DNA of 61,566 bases from Fomitopsis serialis (lineage: Eukaryota > Basidiomycota > Agaricomycetes > Polyporales > Fomitopsidaceae): the NCBI RefSeq assembly GCF_022376445.1, contig NW_025955190.1, positions 1 through 61,566 of the forward strand, written 5' to 3'. Below, piece after piece: positions 41,570 to 50,931 of the stretch. Below the pieces are notes generated by a model. The model did no database searches. It saw nothing but the letters and a program-made list of their open reading frames with translations, and had not been told where the DNA came from. Position 1 is the stretch's first letter. Each line of letters begins with the position of its first letter. Both the position numbers and the translations under genes were made by a program.

Positions 41570-42232
41570 TACGCAAAGTGGGGTGCCAATATGGTGGCAC
41601 ATGGCGAGGATGGCGAAGCAGAGATACGGATTGTGACGGCACAGGCACAGATCGAGTAGTTGCGCATCCTTGGAAGATGACGCGCGATCCCCGGATGGCG
41701 TCCACCATAGTGGAAGACCAGGCTCCGACAAGACGATGTCGGCAGCGAACAGGCAGCGTCGTCGCTATCGCCCTCGACCGCGATACCGACGTCAGCTGGG
41801 CGGGGCGTCGTTAGCACCGTCCCCAGTCATAGCGACCAAGTGGAGAGAACCTAAAGGCGCTCGGCGATCTCGTACTTGTGCTCGGGAAGACAACGGCAAA
41901 GCCGTCGGCGTCAAGAGCTACCTCGTCGAGCGACGCATGCTTGCCACCAACCTCGGAACCGTCCTTGAGTACCTTAGTTGGGCGCGTGTGGTAGCCGAGA
42001 CCGAGACGACGGCCAGTCTCCTTCGCGGTGGCGAGCTAGTCACTGGTAACCATCTTGACCTTGACACAGAGGGATCGCACGAAACCGCTAGTCTCACCGT
42101 CGAAGTCATCGCCCTCAACCTCCTCGTAAGTGGCCTCGAGCTTGGTCTCCTGCATCCCGTCTTATGGCGCGTGCAGATGGTCATACCCTTGGTAACACGA
42201 TGAGCCGCAGGCGCTTGAATTCCAGCTCAGCC
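41570..42232 (-). pseudogene. plasma-membrane H+-ATPase (P-type, PMA1-like) fragment
   Basis: Proton-pumping P3-type ATPase remnant. In order on the minus strand: VTKGM with CTRHKT, VKVKMVTSD then a stop, LATAKETGRRLGLG, KVLKDGSEVGGKHASLDE, DADGFAVVFPEHKYEIAERL, AMTGDGANDAP (the hinge motif), VGIAVEG, ADIVLSEPGL, VDAIRGSRVIFQ and MRNYSICACAVTIRI. Order and spacing match the N/P domains through membrane segment 5 of fungal Pma1. At least five frame changes and in-frame stops show it is dead. The phosphorylation site (DKTGT) and the N-terminal half are absent. Confidence 0.9.
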
Positions 42233-42235
42233 ATC

Positions 42236-42300
42236 GAGTACGATGAGGTCAGTACATCCGGCGACTCGGATGTACTGGGCCTCGTCGATTACTCGATGAC
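42236..42300. repeat. long imperfect palindrome with AGTACATCC stem, copy 1
   Basis: Core arms AGTACATCC (42251-42259) and GGATGTACT (42268-42276), loop GGCGACTC. Outer arms continue: GAGTACGATGAGG on the left pairs, with gaps, with CCTCGTCGATTACTC on the right. Confidence 0.85.
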
Positions 42301-42514
42301 CCGCTTGGTGGTCTTGGCGGTCAAGGTCGTGCGCGCACGCGAGGTTGTTCCTCGTACGTGCGGCGGGTACCCAACGTGTAGGGATTCGACGCAAATGTGT
42401 CGAGGTTGGACTTGCGTCCACGCAGGTCTCCGCGATCAAAGCTGATGGACAGACTTGCTCGTCCCTGTGCTGGACGACATGCCCGGCTTCCTAGTCTTCG
42501 ACGAGACTGGCGAC

Positions 42515-42564
42515 CGTGAAGATGGCAGTACATCCAACAGAGTGGGTGTACTGTGTTCTTCACG
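42515..42564. repeat. palindrome with CAGTACATCC stem, copy 2
   Basis: Core arms CAGTACATCC (42526-42535) and GGGTGTACTG (42544-42553; one G-T pair), loop AACAGAGT. Outer arms CGTGAAG (42515-42521) and CTTCACG (42558-42564) pair perfectly across a 4/4 internal loop. Confidence 0.85.
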
Positions 42565-42924
42565 CCGTCGTGCTCGCGGATTGTCGAAGCTGACCTGTGC
42601 AGTGGTGTCGACGAGCTCGCTATGCTTGGCGACATCGTCTTGATGGAGGATGTACCGCGCACGTCGAGGTCAACCCTTCGTACGTGCGGCGGCTTTCCGG
42701 CCGAGAATATGTCGGTATGTCCAAGGCGGATGTGTCATCCACCTTCGACTCGGCGCAGGCCGGTTTGGTCTTGCTTGTCGGCCGAAGGTTCCTGCGCCTG
42801 TGAGCTTGACTCCTGGTGTGCACGGACTGGGGCCTGATCACACAGTACGGGAGGCCTGTACCGCTCGTACGAGCTCGACTGAGACAGCTCGTCTCGCGCG
42901 CGAGTCACAGTACTCGTTGACAAT

Positions 42925-42975
42925 GCTGACAAAGTTGGTACATCCTTCAAGTTGGATGTACTGTCCTTCGTCGGG
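42925..42975. repeat. palindrome with GTACATCC stem, copy 3
   Basis: Core arms GTACATCC (42938-42945) and GGATGTAC (42954-42961), loop TTCAAGTT. Outer arms GACAAAG and CCTTCGTC pair imperfectly. Confidence 0.8.
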
Positions 42976-43463
42976 CTCTCATCCATCACGGCCGAGTTCT
43001 TGAGCCTGGACGACACGGCCAGTGTCGAATCCGGAGCCTTGCATCCCGTTGACGTAGAGGTGGTCGACGCTGGTGCAGGCCGCGATGTCGACGAGCTGAT
43101 CGACAAGCTTAGCGCGTTGATCGCAGCGTTGTCACCGGTGTCGGATTCGCCGTATGCAGTGAGCGAAGGGCTGGCTCTGCTCGATGACAGCATCTTGATA
43201 GAGAAGGACGCGCCAGTCGTGCTCAGTCGCGCGCTAACTGCGTCGCTTGACGGAGCCTTGACCAGGGCCTTATCGGAGTGGGCGTGGTCGACGAGCGTTT
43301 GAGCGCGTCGACTACGGCCTGATCGCAAGTGTTGATCTCGTCGGATACGTTGAGCAACGGGCTCGACGTACGCGACGGTGATGCTTCGAGGGTAAGTGCT
43401 TGAGTGTGGACGAGCCTGCCTTTTATGTCGTCGAACCGGTGGCAGCTGTCAATGCGGATGCGT

Positions 43464-43534
43464 CGATCGACGTGCTCAGGAGTACGTCGATCGCGATGTC
43501 ATCGCAGGTGTTGGGCTCACCGTGTACGGTGAGC
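43464..43534. repeat. two perfect hairpins inside the Ser/Thr-rich repeat gene
   Basis: 43464-43493: arms CGATCGACGT and ACGTCGATCG, 10-nt loop. 43515-43534: arms GCTCACCG and CGGTGAGC, loop TGTA. A 12-bp palindrome, CTCGCGCGCGAG, lies at 42893-42904. Confidence 0.8.
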
Positions 43535-44884
43535 GAGGTGCTCGCCATGCTCGACGGGTACGTCTTGACCGTAGGTGTGGGCGCACCGGTCGTGCTCGAT
43601 TGCGCACCGATCGCGTTGCAGGGCAAGGTCTCCGAGGTGGGGATCGTGTCATATATGCTGAGCAAGGGGCTCGGCGTTTGCGACGGTCGTGTCTTGACGG
43701 TGGAAACGAACGCGCCGAGCGTGCTTGATCGCGTGCCGACCGCGTCGCTGGGCATATCTTTGGCGGTGGACGTGTCGGACATGCCCTTGGTAGCGTCCGA
43801 CACGGCACTATTGCTGCCTGAAGTACTCGACGTATCCACAGTGTGCGACCGTAAGGTGATAGAGTGAGGCTCTCCGGACGTGCCGTCTTGCGAAGTGTGG
43901 GCAACAGACACGATGGCCGTGCTGCTGTTCAGGTCCAGTGTGCAGACATTGAAGTCAGAGAAGTGCACGACGACCATGTTGCCCGTCGTACTACTTCCCG
44001 ACTCCGGCACTGGAGCCGATGACATGCGTACCGGGTGCACGGTCGTGAGGTGCAGCGCGCCGGGTACGATTGCAAGTACACCGGGCGCGGCGTTGTTTTC
44101 GTCGACAGCGTGTACATCGAGCGAGATGCTCAACGTACCCTCTGTTTGGTGGCTCGTAGAAGGATGAGGCACGTTAGACATGCGGCAATGCATGTCCGAC
44201 GCGTTGCCCTGCGGAACGTCGGGTACGACCATGGGGTCGTCCCGGAAGACGGAGACGCCGTATTTGTGGCGAGCAGAGCACACCACGGGCTTCTTGCCCG
44301 TTGGCGCACCTGCTGGCGCGGGCAGTATCGATAAACGGGTACGTCGGATGCGCAGCTCTGTGCGTCCGCCGTGTTGCCGTGCAAAGTGATGGGTACGACG
44401 TAGAAGTCGCCTCGAGAGTCGGGCGTGCCGTCTTCGTGGCCAGCAGGGCGCACGACGGACTTCTCGTACGTCGATACGCCTGCTGGCACGGGCACTGAGA
44501 GCGGAAGCGGCGAAGCAGGAACGTCCGGCGAGGGCGTACCTGTGGCTGTCGAGCCTTCGTGCTTGTTTCTACTGCTCGCCTCGCGCCCTTCCCCCTCCTC
44601 TCTCTTCCTCCCCTTCTCCCCTTCCTCCTTCTGCTTCCCTCTCCTCGGGTTCTCTGCGTTCCGCGCGGTTGTGTTGCTCGGCGCTGGACTTGCACGCGCG
44701 TCGTGCGAGTCCTGGGCCGTGCGCCCTTGTTGCGTGTTGCCAGAGCCGCAGGAGTTCGGGTAGAGGTCGCCAGACTCGAGAGAGGAAGTGGTAGAGTCGG
44801 ACGGAGAGGTCCAGGGTGGAATATGAGGCTCGGGAGAGAAAGGAAGTTGCGGTCTTGTACTGCGCGCAGGATTGTCGGGCACCC

Positions 44885-44912
44885 CTAGCTGAACTGGCGG
44901 CAGTTCAGCTAG
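44885..44912. promoter_or_regulatory. perfect 12-bp hairpin at the 5' end of the Ser/Thr-rich gene
   Basis: Arms CTAGCTGAACTG and CAGTTCAGCTAG, loop GCGG, immediately upstream of the ATG at 44882 (minus strand). In the 5' leader of that mRNA it would form a stable stem just before the start codon; a regulatory role is inference. Confidence 0.5.
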
Positions 44913-45952
44913 TGGTCGTGGACTGGAGCTCGCCTGTCCGTTGGGACAGCGCGAGCGTCTTGACGAGAGATCGGGCGGTCGTGGTGGCTGCCCGGGTCGC
45001 GGTCGTGGTCACCGAGTCGATGGTGGTGGCAGTACTTCGAGAGCAGCGCCCGGAGCGCCCACCGTCGACGCGGGCTCGCGACGCTGGACCCTAAACAGAC
45101 TGCAGATACCTTACCAGGGTCGATTCCCTACGGGGACAGCAGCACTCTGCTACGCATTATTGAAGAACCCTCACAGCCGATTCATTTTCCCCTATCCGTG
45201 AACTTATGAGTTGACATAGAATGTATCGCATAGATTGACAGTATCCGACGCTCGTCCACTCTCATCAGTGAAAAGGTCCCCAGCATAGCTGGCTGTAGAT
45301 AGGTCGCCTACCTCGATATGTCCTGATCGGGCAGAAAATGAACGAGCTGTGTTGAGCGTGTACCTGCTAGGGTTTGTACATCAATAGCAGCAACAATCTG
45401 ACGAGGTATTGGCTTACCTGTCAGGTGGCAAAGCTTCTTGATGACGACACCTGCAATGGGCAAGGTGCAGGCACGGCACATCGCCTCCCGGTCGAGACAT
45501 CATCTGTGTCATGGAAGGGACCATATCGGCCCATCAGTTAGCTGGCAATACCTTCTAAGACAAAAGGCTCGTGTCATCAGATAAACGATGTGCCAGGATG
45601 ACGAGACCAGGAAGCCGAGGGCAGTTGAGACAGAAAGAGTGGCATCGTCGTCGCCCGAAATAATAGATAACAGCAATTTCATTCATTTACGAACCGAACA
45701 CATGGGAGCAGACGACATCCGACACACTGTACAGCACAGCACACTCGTACACATGCACACGAAGAAAAGAAATAGAAAGCACTTTCCGATGAACTTGACA
45801 CAAATGCGGGCGAGTTGGCGTGGTTGCCAAGCGAAAGGCGGTCAGGACGATTGAGCATTGCAGCGAGAAGGGGTTGCGAGATGACCGGGCCTACTAGTCA
45901 TAAAATGAGTCTGATATCCTCCATTAAAGTTGAACTCACCAGCACGATCCAC
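44913..45952. other. intergenic, no gene recognised
   Basis: Ordinary DNA. Short plus-strand frames (for example 45588-45854) have no recognisable motif. It contains the presumed promoter of the Ser/Thr-rich gene on the left. Confidence 0.35.
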
Positions 45953-48066
45953 TCAGGAATCACCATCGCTCGAACTAGACCCGGGCCCCTCACCATCACC
46001 GAGACTTCCGGACCCGTCGCCCTGCCCGTCGCCCTGCCCATTGCCCGCATTTCCGCCACTCCCGGAATCACCTGTAGCACCCGAAGGCTGATCTCCCGCA
46101 TCAGCAGGCACAGCACTCTCACTGGCAGATGGCTCCGATTCGTTCGGTTCATCCGAGTTGTGCCTGGGCTGTGCAGCTGTGTGCGCCGTCGTCTTCGCCC
46201 GGCGCCTCGCAGCAATCAGCTCCATAGTGGACGGACCTGCAGACACACGACCTCTCTCGTCGCGATGTCCGGGACCGAAGACTTCACTGCTCAATAAGTC
46301 AGAATGAGGTACATGCAGTATGCACATGAATCACGACATACGTGTTGTACCACTCGAGGACATCTTCTGCCCATTCAGGGTCTTCGAACATGCCGAGGAT
46401 GTTGAAGTAGAACTTCTGATAAACGAACTCGGCATCGTTCTCGCACCACTCAACTTGGGCATCAAGACCGAAGCGAGTCTGCGACAGGTTGTGTAGATGC
46501 AACACCTGTGAGCAGTCGGGAGGTACTTACCAGGGTCGTCGCATAGGCGATGGTTTCCGGAACACAGGCGGTGATCCCGTACTCCTTCGCGAGGGACTTT
46601 CTCCCAGGGCCTGACCGCGAAGTGGAGGAGAAGTGAGCGAGTGGGGCCTTGCCAGTCTTGGGCCCTGTCATGATCGCACGATATACCTGGTGATTGAACG
46701 TGTGAAGGCTATGCAGATAGGACCTTAAAATAGCACTCACCGCAGAGATGAGCGGCGCCTTCAGCAAGCCAGCTTCCGGGTTGTCGGCGAAGTAACCTTC
46801 TTCGCAGTACACGAGCGCGGGAAATGATCAGCAGTCACCTGTACAGACCCCTCAAGGGTGCTGTCACAGAAGCTGTACGAGGATGTTACCACGCCTTTGG
46901 ATTGATGTCAGATATCCAGCTTACCTCTGCGGGTCTGCGTTGAACTTCCATTGAATCGCTGCCGGAGTGAGCAGACGCCCAGTGGCGAGGTGGCGGAAGC
47001 CGCGTTGGTGCTTCTCGTGGTCTTGTTCGATGTTCGGAACATTGTCGAGGTTCTTCGGGATGAATGTGAGAACACTATTCTTGACTTTCGTGCTGTCGTC
47101 CGAGCGAGCCTGTTTCAGGTGTTTCTCGAACTCAATCTTGATGTTAGCAATGATAAAAGGGCACTCTGCTTGACACTCACGAAGTGAGAAATGACGCCGA
47201 CGATCTCCCGGTTTCCCTGAGCCTGCTGAAGCACCTCCTCCAGCTGCGGGATCAGGTTGAGAAGGCTCTCGTAATACTCGATGTGCCTCGGTATCTCCTT
47301 GACATCGCTGATGCACCACATATATGCGCATATAGCAACACATATACAATGGTTTCGTGAGTGTATGCGTTAGTATAGGTTCGAGAAGGGTGCTGGGTGG
47401 CAGCTTACAGGCTCTTGAAATCGGTGAGGTCCCATTCCTCAGGCATGAGCCCGCCGAAGTGAATTCCGCACAGAATCACGTTGTTGAGGTTGATGAAGGG
47501 TCCCATGCAGCGCGGAATGAAACGCGCGGCCTTCTTCCAGGGCTTGAGAATAAGTCTGTATGACGTTAGCCCCTTGACGACACAGTCACAAGCCAGAGAA
47601 GCTTACTTTTCTTGATCAGTGTGCTCGGTCGCTCGCATCGCGCGAATAAGCTTCCCGAGAGGGGAGCGGTCAGTCATGATCAAGGACTCGACATCGTCCT
47701 CGTCCTCGGGCTCGGTGCCCTAAGATGTAGATGCATGAGTAACATACATATATGCACACTATATGCTGGCTTTAAGACACACATTACCGTTCCCAGAGTC
47801 GCCACGACTGTACTCGGCATCGTGCCCGCTTCTGGGGTCCCTTCCATATCGGGTATTGTCTTCTTTGTCGCGTGGGTCACGCACACGGACAGTGTCGCGG
47901 CCATTCCGTGAGTCGTGTTGGCCATCACGTCCATGGAAGCCAGAGGAGTCAGACGACCTATCATCGTAGTCGTCGTCGCGGACGACTCTCGGTCGCTTCT
48001 GGAAGTGGTCAGCGGGAGGGCAGCGGTGCGCTTAGCGCCGGTGCGGGAGGCGGAGAAGGGAGCCAT
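45953..48066 (-). pseudogene. DUF6698-like protein, about nine exons, two probable frame breaks
   Basis: Minus-strand gene. After an Arg/Asp-rich N-terminal exon (frame RVVRDDDYDDRSSDSSGFHG) come GTEPEDEDDVESLIMTDRSP, LILKPWKKAARFIPRCMGPF, VKEIPRHIEYYESLLNLIPQ, IEFEKHLKQARSDDSTKVKN, QRGFRHLATGRLLTPAAIQW, QSTLEGSVQVTADHFP, EEGYFADNPEAGLLKAPLIS, VYRAIMTGPKTGKAPLAHFS, TRFGLDAQVEWCENDAEFVY and FEDPEWAEDVLEWYN. It closes with an acidic Gly/Ser tail. The order matches the agaricomycete DUF6698 domain as I know it (function unknown). Introns are GT-AG with clean donors (GTAAGC, GTGAGT). One base is missing near 46816-46822, inside the domain, and the N-terminal exon needs a frame change near 48000. 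The gene may be live if these are sequence errors. Confidence 0.75.
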
Positions 48067-48767
48067 TCTGGGTTTAGCGAGATCTAGGAAGCGGGGAGAT
48101 GGCGGTTCGAGATTAAGCCTTGATCGGTGCCTCGGTGATCGCGGGCGCCTGCTTTATACCTGAATTCAGACTCAGCTGTCAAGCGCCACTCTGCGCCACT
48201 TGCACCGGACTTGCCTTATTCAGTTCAACTGCAGAACACCGTGTTCAGCAGGGCTCCTCAGACAGGGGCATCATTTTGTAAGGCAAAATAAGCATACCAG
48301 GTAGATTGTGAATATCTCAAGGGTACGTACACAAATTTTCGGAAGCCTCACGTTATTTGTGCGAGCTCTGGAGCAGCGCACATCTTAAGTGAGGCGGTAG
48401 TCACAGAGTGTCACATATGTGACTGGCGCTTCGCGGTGACTGCGTCCTCAGCCAGTGCTGAAAAGTACGGGCGAGCATGCGGGCGGGCGAGACGGGCAGG
48501 TCAGGGAGAGCGAGTGGGCGCGAGAGGGAAAGCGAAAGTGCGAGAGGGCAGGGTGGGCGGCAGATGTCGAGTCCGAGCAGGATGCGGAGCGCGTCTGCAG
48601 TAAGCTCGAGGGCAAGATCGACGGCAGCGAGCTGGAGGACGGAGCCAGTGAGGTGACCACAGGTGTCCTCGGACGAACGCAGGACGTGGGCCTGCTTGAG
48701 CGCGCGGGCAGCTGGGAGGCGGGTAGAATAGAGCGATGCACATACAGTAACGGGCTGGGATCATGGC
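48067..48767. other. intergenic with G+C-rich short repeats; coding-like minus-strand stretch
   Basis: 48470-48560 is GCGAGAGGG-type low-complexity DNA resembling the G+C-rich arrays elsewhere. On the minus strand about 48725-48545 reads as protein-like AARALKQAHVLRSSEDTCGH and LQLAAVDLALELTADALRIL, perhaps a downstream exon fused to the methyltransferase remnant. Not identified. Confidence 0.3.
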
Positions 48768-49350
48768 CCCATTCGTAGCCCCGGCAGTGCACGGTGCACC
48801 CGGGCGCGACGTGGCACGCGTTCCTCCCGACGTTCTGTTTGAGGTTCCCGAGGATGGTCTCGTCAAGGTAGTCTGTGATCATGACCAAAGCGGGCGGCTT
48901 TGCAAAAGTGCACGAGAGGAGGGATGGTAGCACGCATCCGGCACCTAGCTCGACGACTGGGGCATCCCGTCATGGCGCGAACGAGTGCGTGTGGACATGG
49001 GAAGATGCGCATACTGGTCGTGCCGTCGAGCGGGATGAACTCGCGCTATGCGAGGAGGGGCGAGGGCGAGAAGAGGTGGTCCGCTAGCAGCGTGTTCGCC
49101 TGGAGATGTCCGTGTCAGATAAGTCCTCACTACCAGACCACTGCGCCATGAACGCACCTTGCCTTCCTGCGCAACCCAGTCAACGCAGTCCGAGCTGTTC
49201 GTCACGCGCCTCTGGGAGGAGCGTCTTCGCGCGTACCTTCGGTGCGACCGCCAGAACCAGCGGCCCGTAGTGATTCTCACCGTCGTCGCTCAGGTCGGCG
49301 GTGCCATTGCACAGCGCGGAGGCGTCGCCTGGGAAGTCGTCCGAGTCCAT
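48768..49350 (-). pseudogene. SAM methyltransferase (Methyltransf_16 / nicotinamide or protein-lysine type), broken
   Basis: Starts MDSDDFPGDASALCNGTADL at 49350. It continues with NHYGPLVLAVAPK, ANTLLADHLFSPSPLLA, an in-frame TAG near 49050, then REFIPLDGTT, an intron GTATGC...CCCCAG, then VVELGAGCVLPSLLSCTFAK (SAM-binding motif I, ELGAG), ALVMITDYLDETILGNLKQN (motif II, TDY) and GYEWGHDPSPLL. This series is typical of the Methyltransf_16 group that includes yeast NNT1/EFM7-like enzymes. Introns also lie between VAPK and ANTLL. The nonsense codon replaces a residue in a conserved helix. The C-terminal half after GTATGT at about 48765 is not recognisable. It starts about 98 bp from a VPS29 exon in the opposite direction. 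Confidence 0.8.
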
Positions 49351-49447
49351 AGCCCGCAAGCGCCGGGCGGAGGGACTGGAGGGAGCGCATCGACTTGAGG
49401 TAGTGCATAGAGCTGCGCTGGGAGTGGCGCGCGTATGGCGGGTTCTG

Positions 49448-49750
49448 CACAACCTCCCCGCCAAGTTCAAGAAGGTCCTCGTGCCCGGCAAGATCCAGCA
49501 GATCCTCTGCACGGGCAACGTCTGCGACCGCGAGCCCTTCGAGTACCCCCGCAGCGTCGCGCCCGACGTGCACGTCGTCCGCGGCGACCACGACAAGGTG
49601 CATTCGCTTCCCCCTTCCGGGCTTTCAGTGGGCGCTCACGGGGTCACGGTGCGCAGAGCAACTTCCCGCTGGCGGCGGCGGTGGCGCACGCGCCGATCCG
49701 GATTGGCGTCGTGCACGGGCACCACGCCTCGCACGGCGTGTCCGGGACGC
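49448..49750 (+). pseudogene. VPS29: VPS29 retromer subunit fragment
   Basis: Retromer component with a metallophosphoesterase fold. Exon 49448-49597 codes NLPAKFKKVLVPGKIQQILC, TGNVCDREPFEYPRSVAPDV and HVVRGDHDK. A 59-bp intron (GTGCAT...GCGCAG, 49598-49656) joins SNFPLAAAVAHAPIRIGVVH and GHHASHGVSG. These match residues of about the second and third quarters of VPS29. The N-terminal VIGDLHIP segment is missing on the left (the frame reads RVWRVL instead). After 49750 the GHTH segment is absent. It is truncated at both ends, so non-functional here. Confidence 0.88.
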
Positions 49751-50280
49751 CGCCAGCAATCCGCCACTTCACATGCAGTTCGAGGAACCGCAGGCTCGGC
49801 AAGAGCTGCGCGACGCTCCTCGATGGCAGACTCCACCCTGCGTGGCACGAAGAGACGACCGGGTCCATGCGTTCGAGCATTGCGAGCGCGTGGTGCCGTA
49901 GAAACGCGTTGAACTGAAGCTCGACCCGGCATACGGCGCACGCAAGGGGGACCGGGGCGTCCGCGACTAGCTCGTCAAGCTGTGCGTGAGAGAAGTCGAC
50001 TAAGGAGGGGAGAGCGGCGCGGCTTTGAAACGGCAGGTGTGGAGGTGGAGGACGCGCAGATTATGGAGGAGCGAATGAGGCGTCCGAGGCAGCGAGCGAT
50101 CGAGTGCGCAACACTGGTGGTCGGACTAGAGCGCAGAGACACAGCGCGGCGAAAGCCTGAGAGGGTAGTCGGCATCGTTGAGCGAGAACACTGCAAGCGA
50201 CGTCGCCACCTCGTCGGTTTGGTTCAGGTTCGCAAGCTTCTTAGACTTCCCGGCCTTTCGCAGTGTACGCAGTGTCGATG
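49640..50280 (-). other. coding-like minus-strand stretch, unknown
   Basis: Around 50030-49800 one frame reads LPSLVDFSHAQLDELVADAP, CAVCRVELQFNAFLRHHALA and MLERMDPVVSSCHAGWSLPS. Around 50280-50130 another reads TLRTLRKAGKSKKLANLNQT and DEVATSLAVFSLNDADYPLR. It is protein-like, with a CxxC pair, but no family was recognised. It overlaps the end of the VPS29 fragment on the other strand. Confidence 0.3.
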
Positions 50281-50931
50281 GCGGAGGCGCAGAGTGAGAT
50301 GGCGAGCGCGTGAGGCGACTGGCGAGGGGGCCAGCAAGATGGCGGGCGGGCGCGAGATGGCGAGGGTGAGGGCACAAGAGGGGCTCCTGATAGCATGCGG
50401 ACTCTTGGGTAGACTGCGGATGCGACCACCCGGGCCTATCCCCAACGCGAACATCGAACGCAAATCTACCCTTGAGGTCTGCGCGCGTGCGAGCCCCGTG
50501 CATAGAAAGGGGTGTGGAGGGGTATGGGTAACATGTCCGAGGCCGCAATCCGAGGGTCAAACGCGACTTGCAGTGCAGAGAGATGCCTGCCTGTCGACTA
50601 GTAAAGAATGCGTGAGCAGCTGCCCGAGGGAGTACCGCGTCAGCACGCACCTTCGTTTCTCGAGTACCCATACTCTCCGTTCTGATGCGCCATATTCCCT
50701 CAGAACCTTGGTACAACCACTGTCGCCGGGTTCGGATTGTTGAAGAGTCAAGACGGGTAGCGATTCGGAGGGGTGATGGAGAGGTCACGGAGAGTCAGGA
50801 AGAGTGGGAGACGATTCGAGACGCTCGTCTGGGTCGCCAGACGCAAAGATTAGCGGTCACATGACTCTTGAGACGCCAGACGCGTCGAATCCGATGAAGT
50901 CGTTCTCGACGCGTCTCCCTCCTCCTTTGCA
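50281..50931. other. upstream region of the Plavaka transposase
   Basis: Contains G+C-rich sequence (50330-50420) and the presumed 5' leader of the transposase. I looked for CACTA-type terminal inverted repeats here and right of 55600 and could not identify a matching pair. Confidence 0.3.

Larger units (their letters stand above)
42735..44882 (-). pseudogene. Ser/Thr-rich tandem-repeat protein gene, frame-broken
   Basis: Starts MPDNPARSTRPQLPFSPEPH at 44882. A Lys/Glu-rich stretch (KEEGEKGRKREEGEGREASS) is followed by two related blocks, PVPAGVSTYEKSVVRPAGHE and PAPAGAPTGKKPVVCSARHK, that lie in different frames. Then comes a long Ser/Thr/Val-rich region with at least three roughly 44-aa repeats (VGTRSSTLGAFVSTVKTRPS, IGAQSSTTGAPTPTVKTYPS, VSARLSTTGASFSIKMLSSS). 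DNA spacing between two of these is 132 bp. Frame breaks lie near 44300-44340 and 43330-43425, and the last stop is near 42735. No signal peptide or GPI site was seen. Function unknown. Confidence 0.5.

Noticed and set aside
48640..48700. A further copy of the GTGCTGGGC hairpin module (GCAGG...CCTGC near 48672)
   Set aside because: Only five pairs, and the shared tail is absent; too weak to call.
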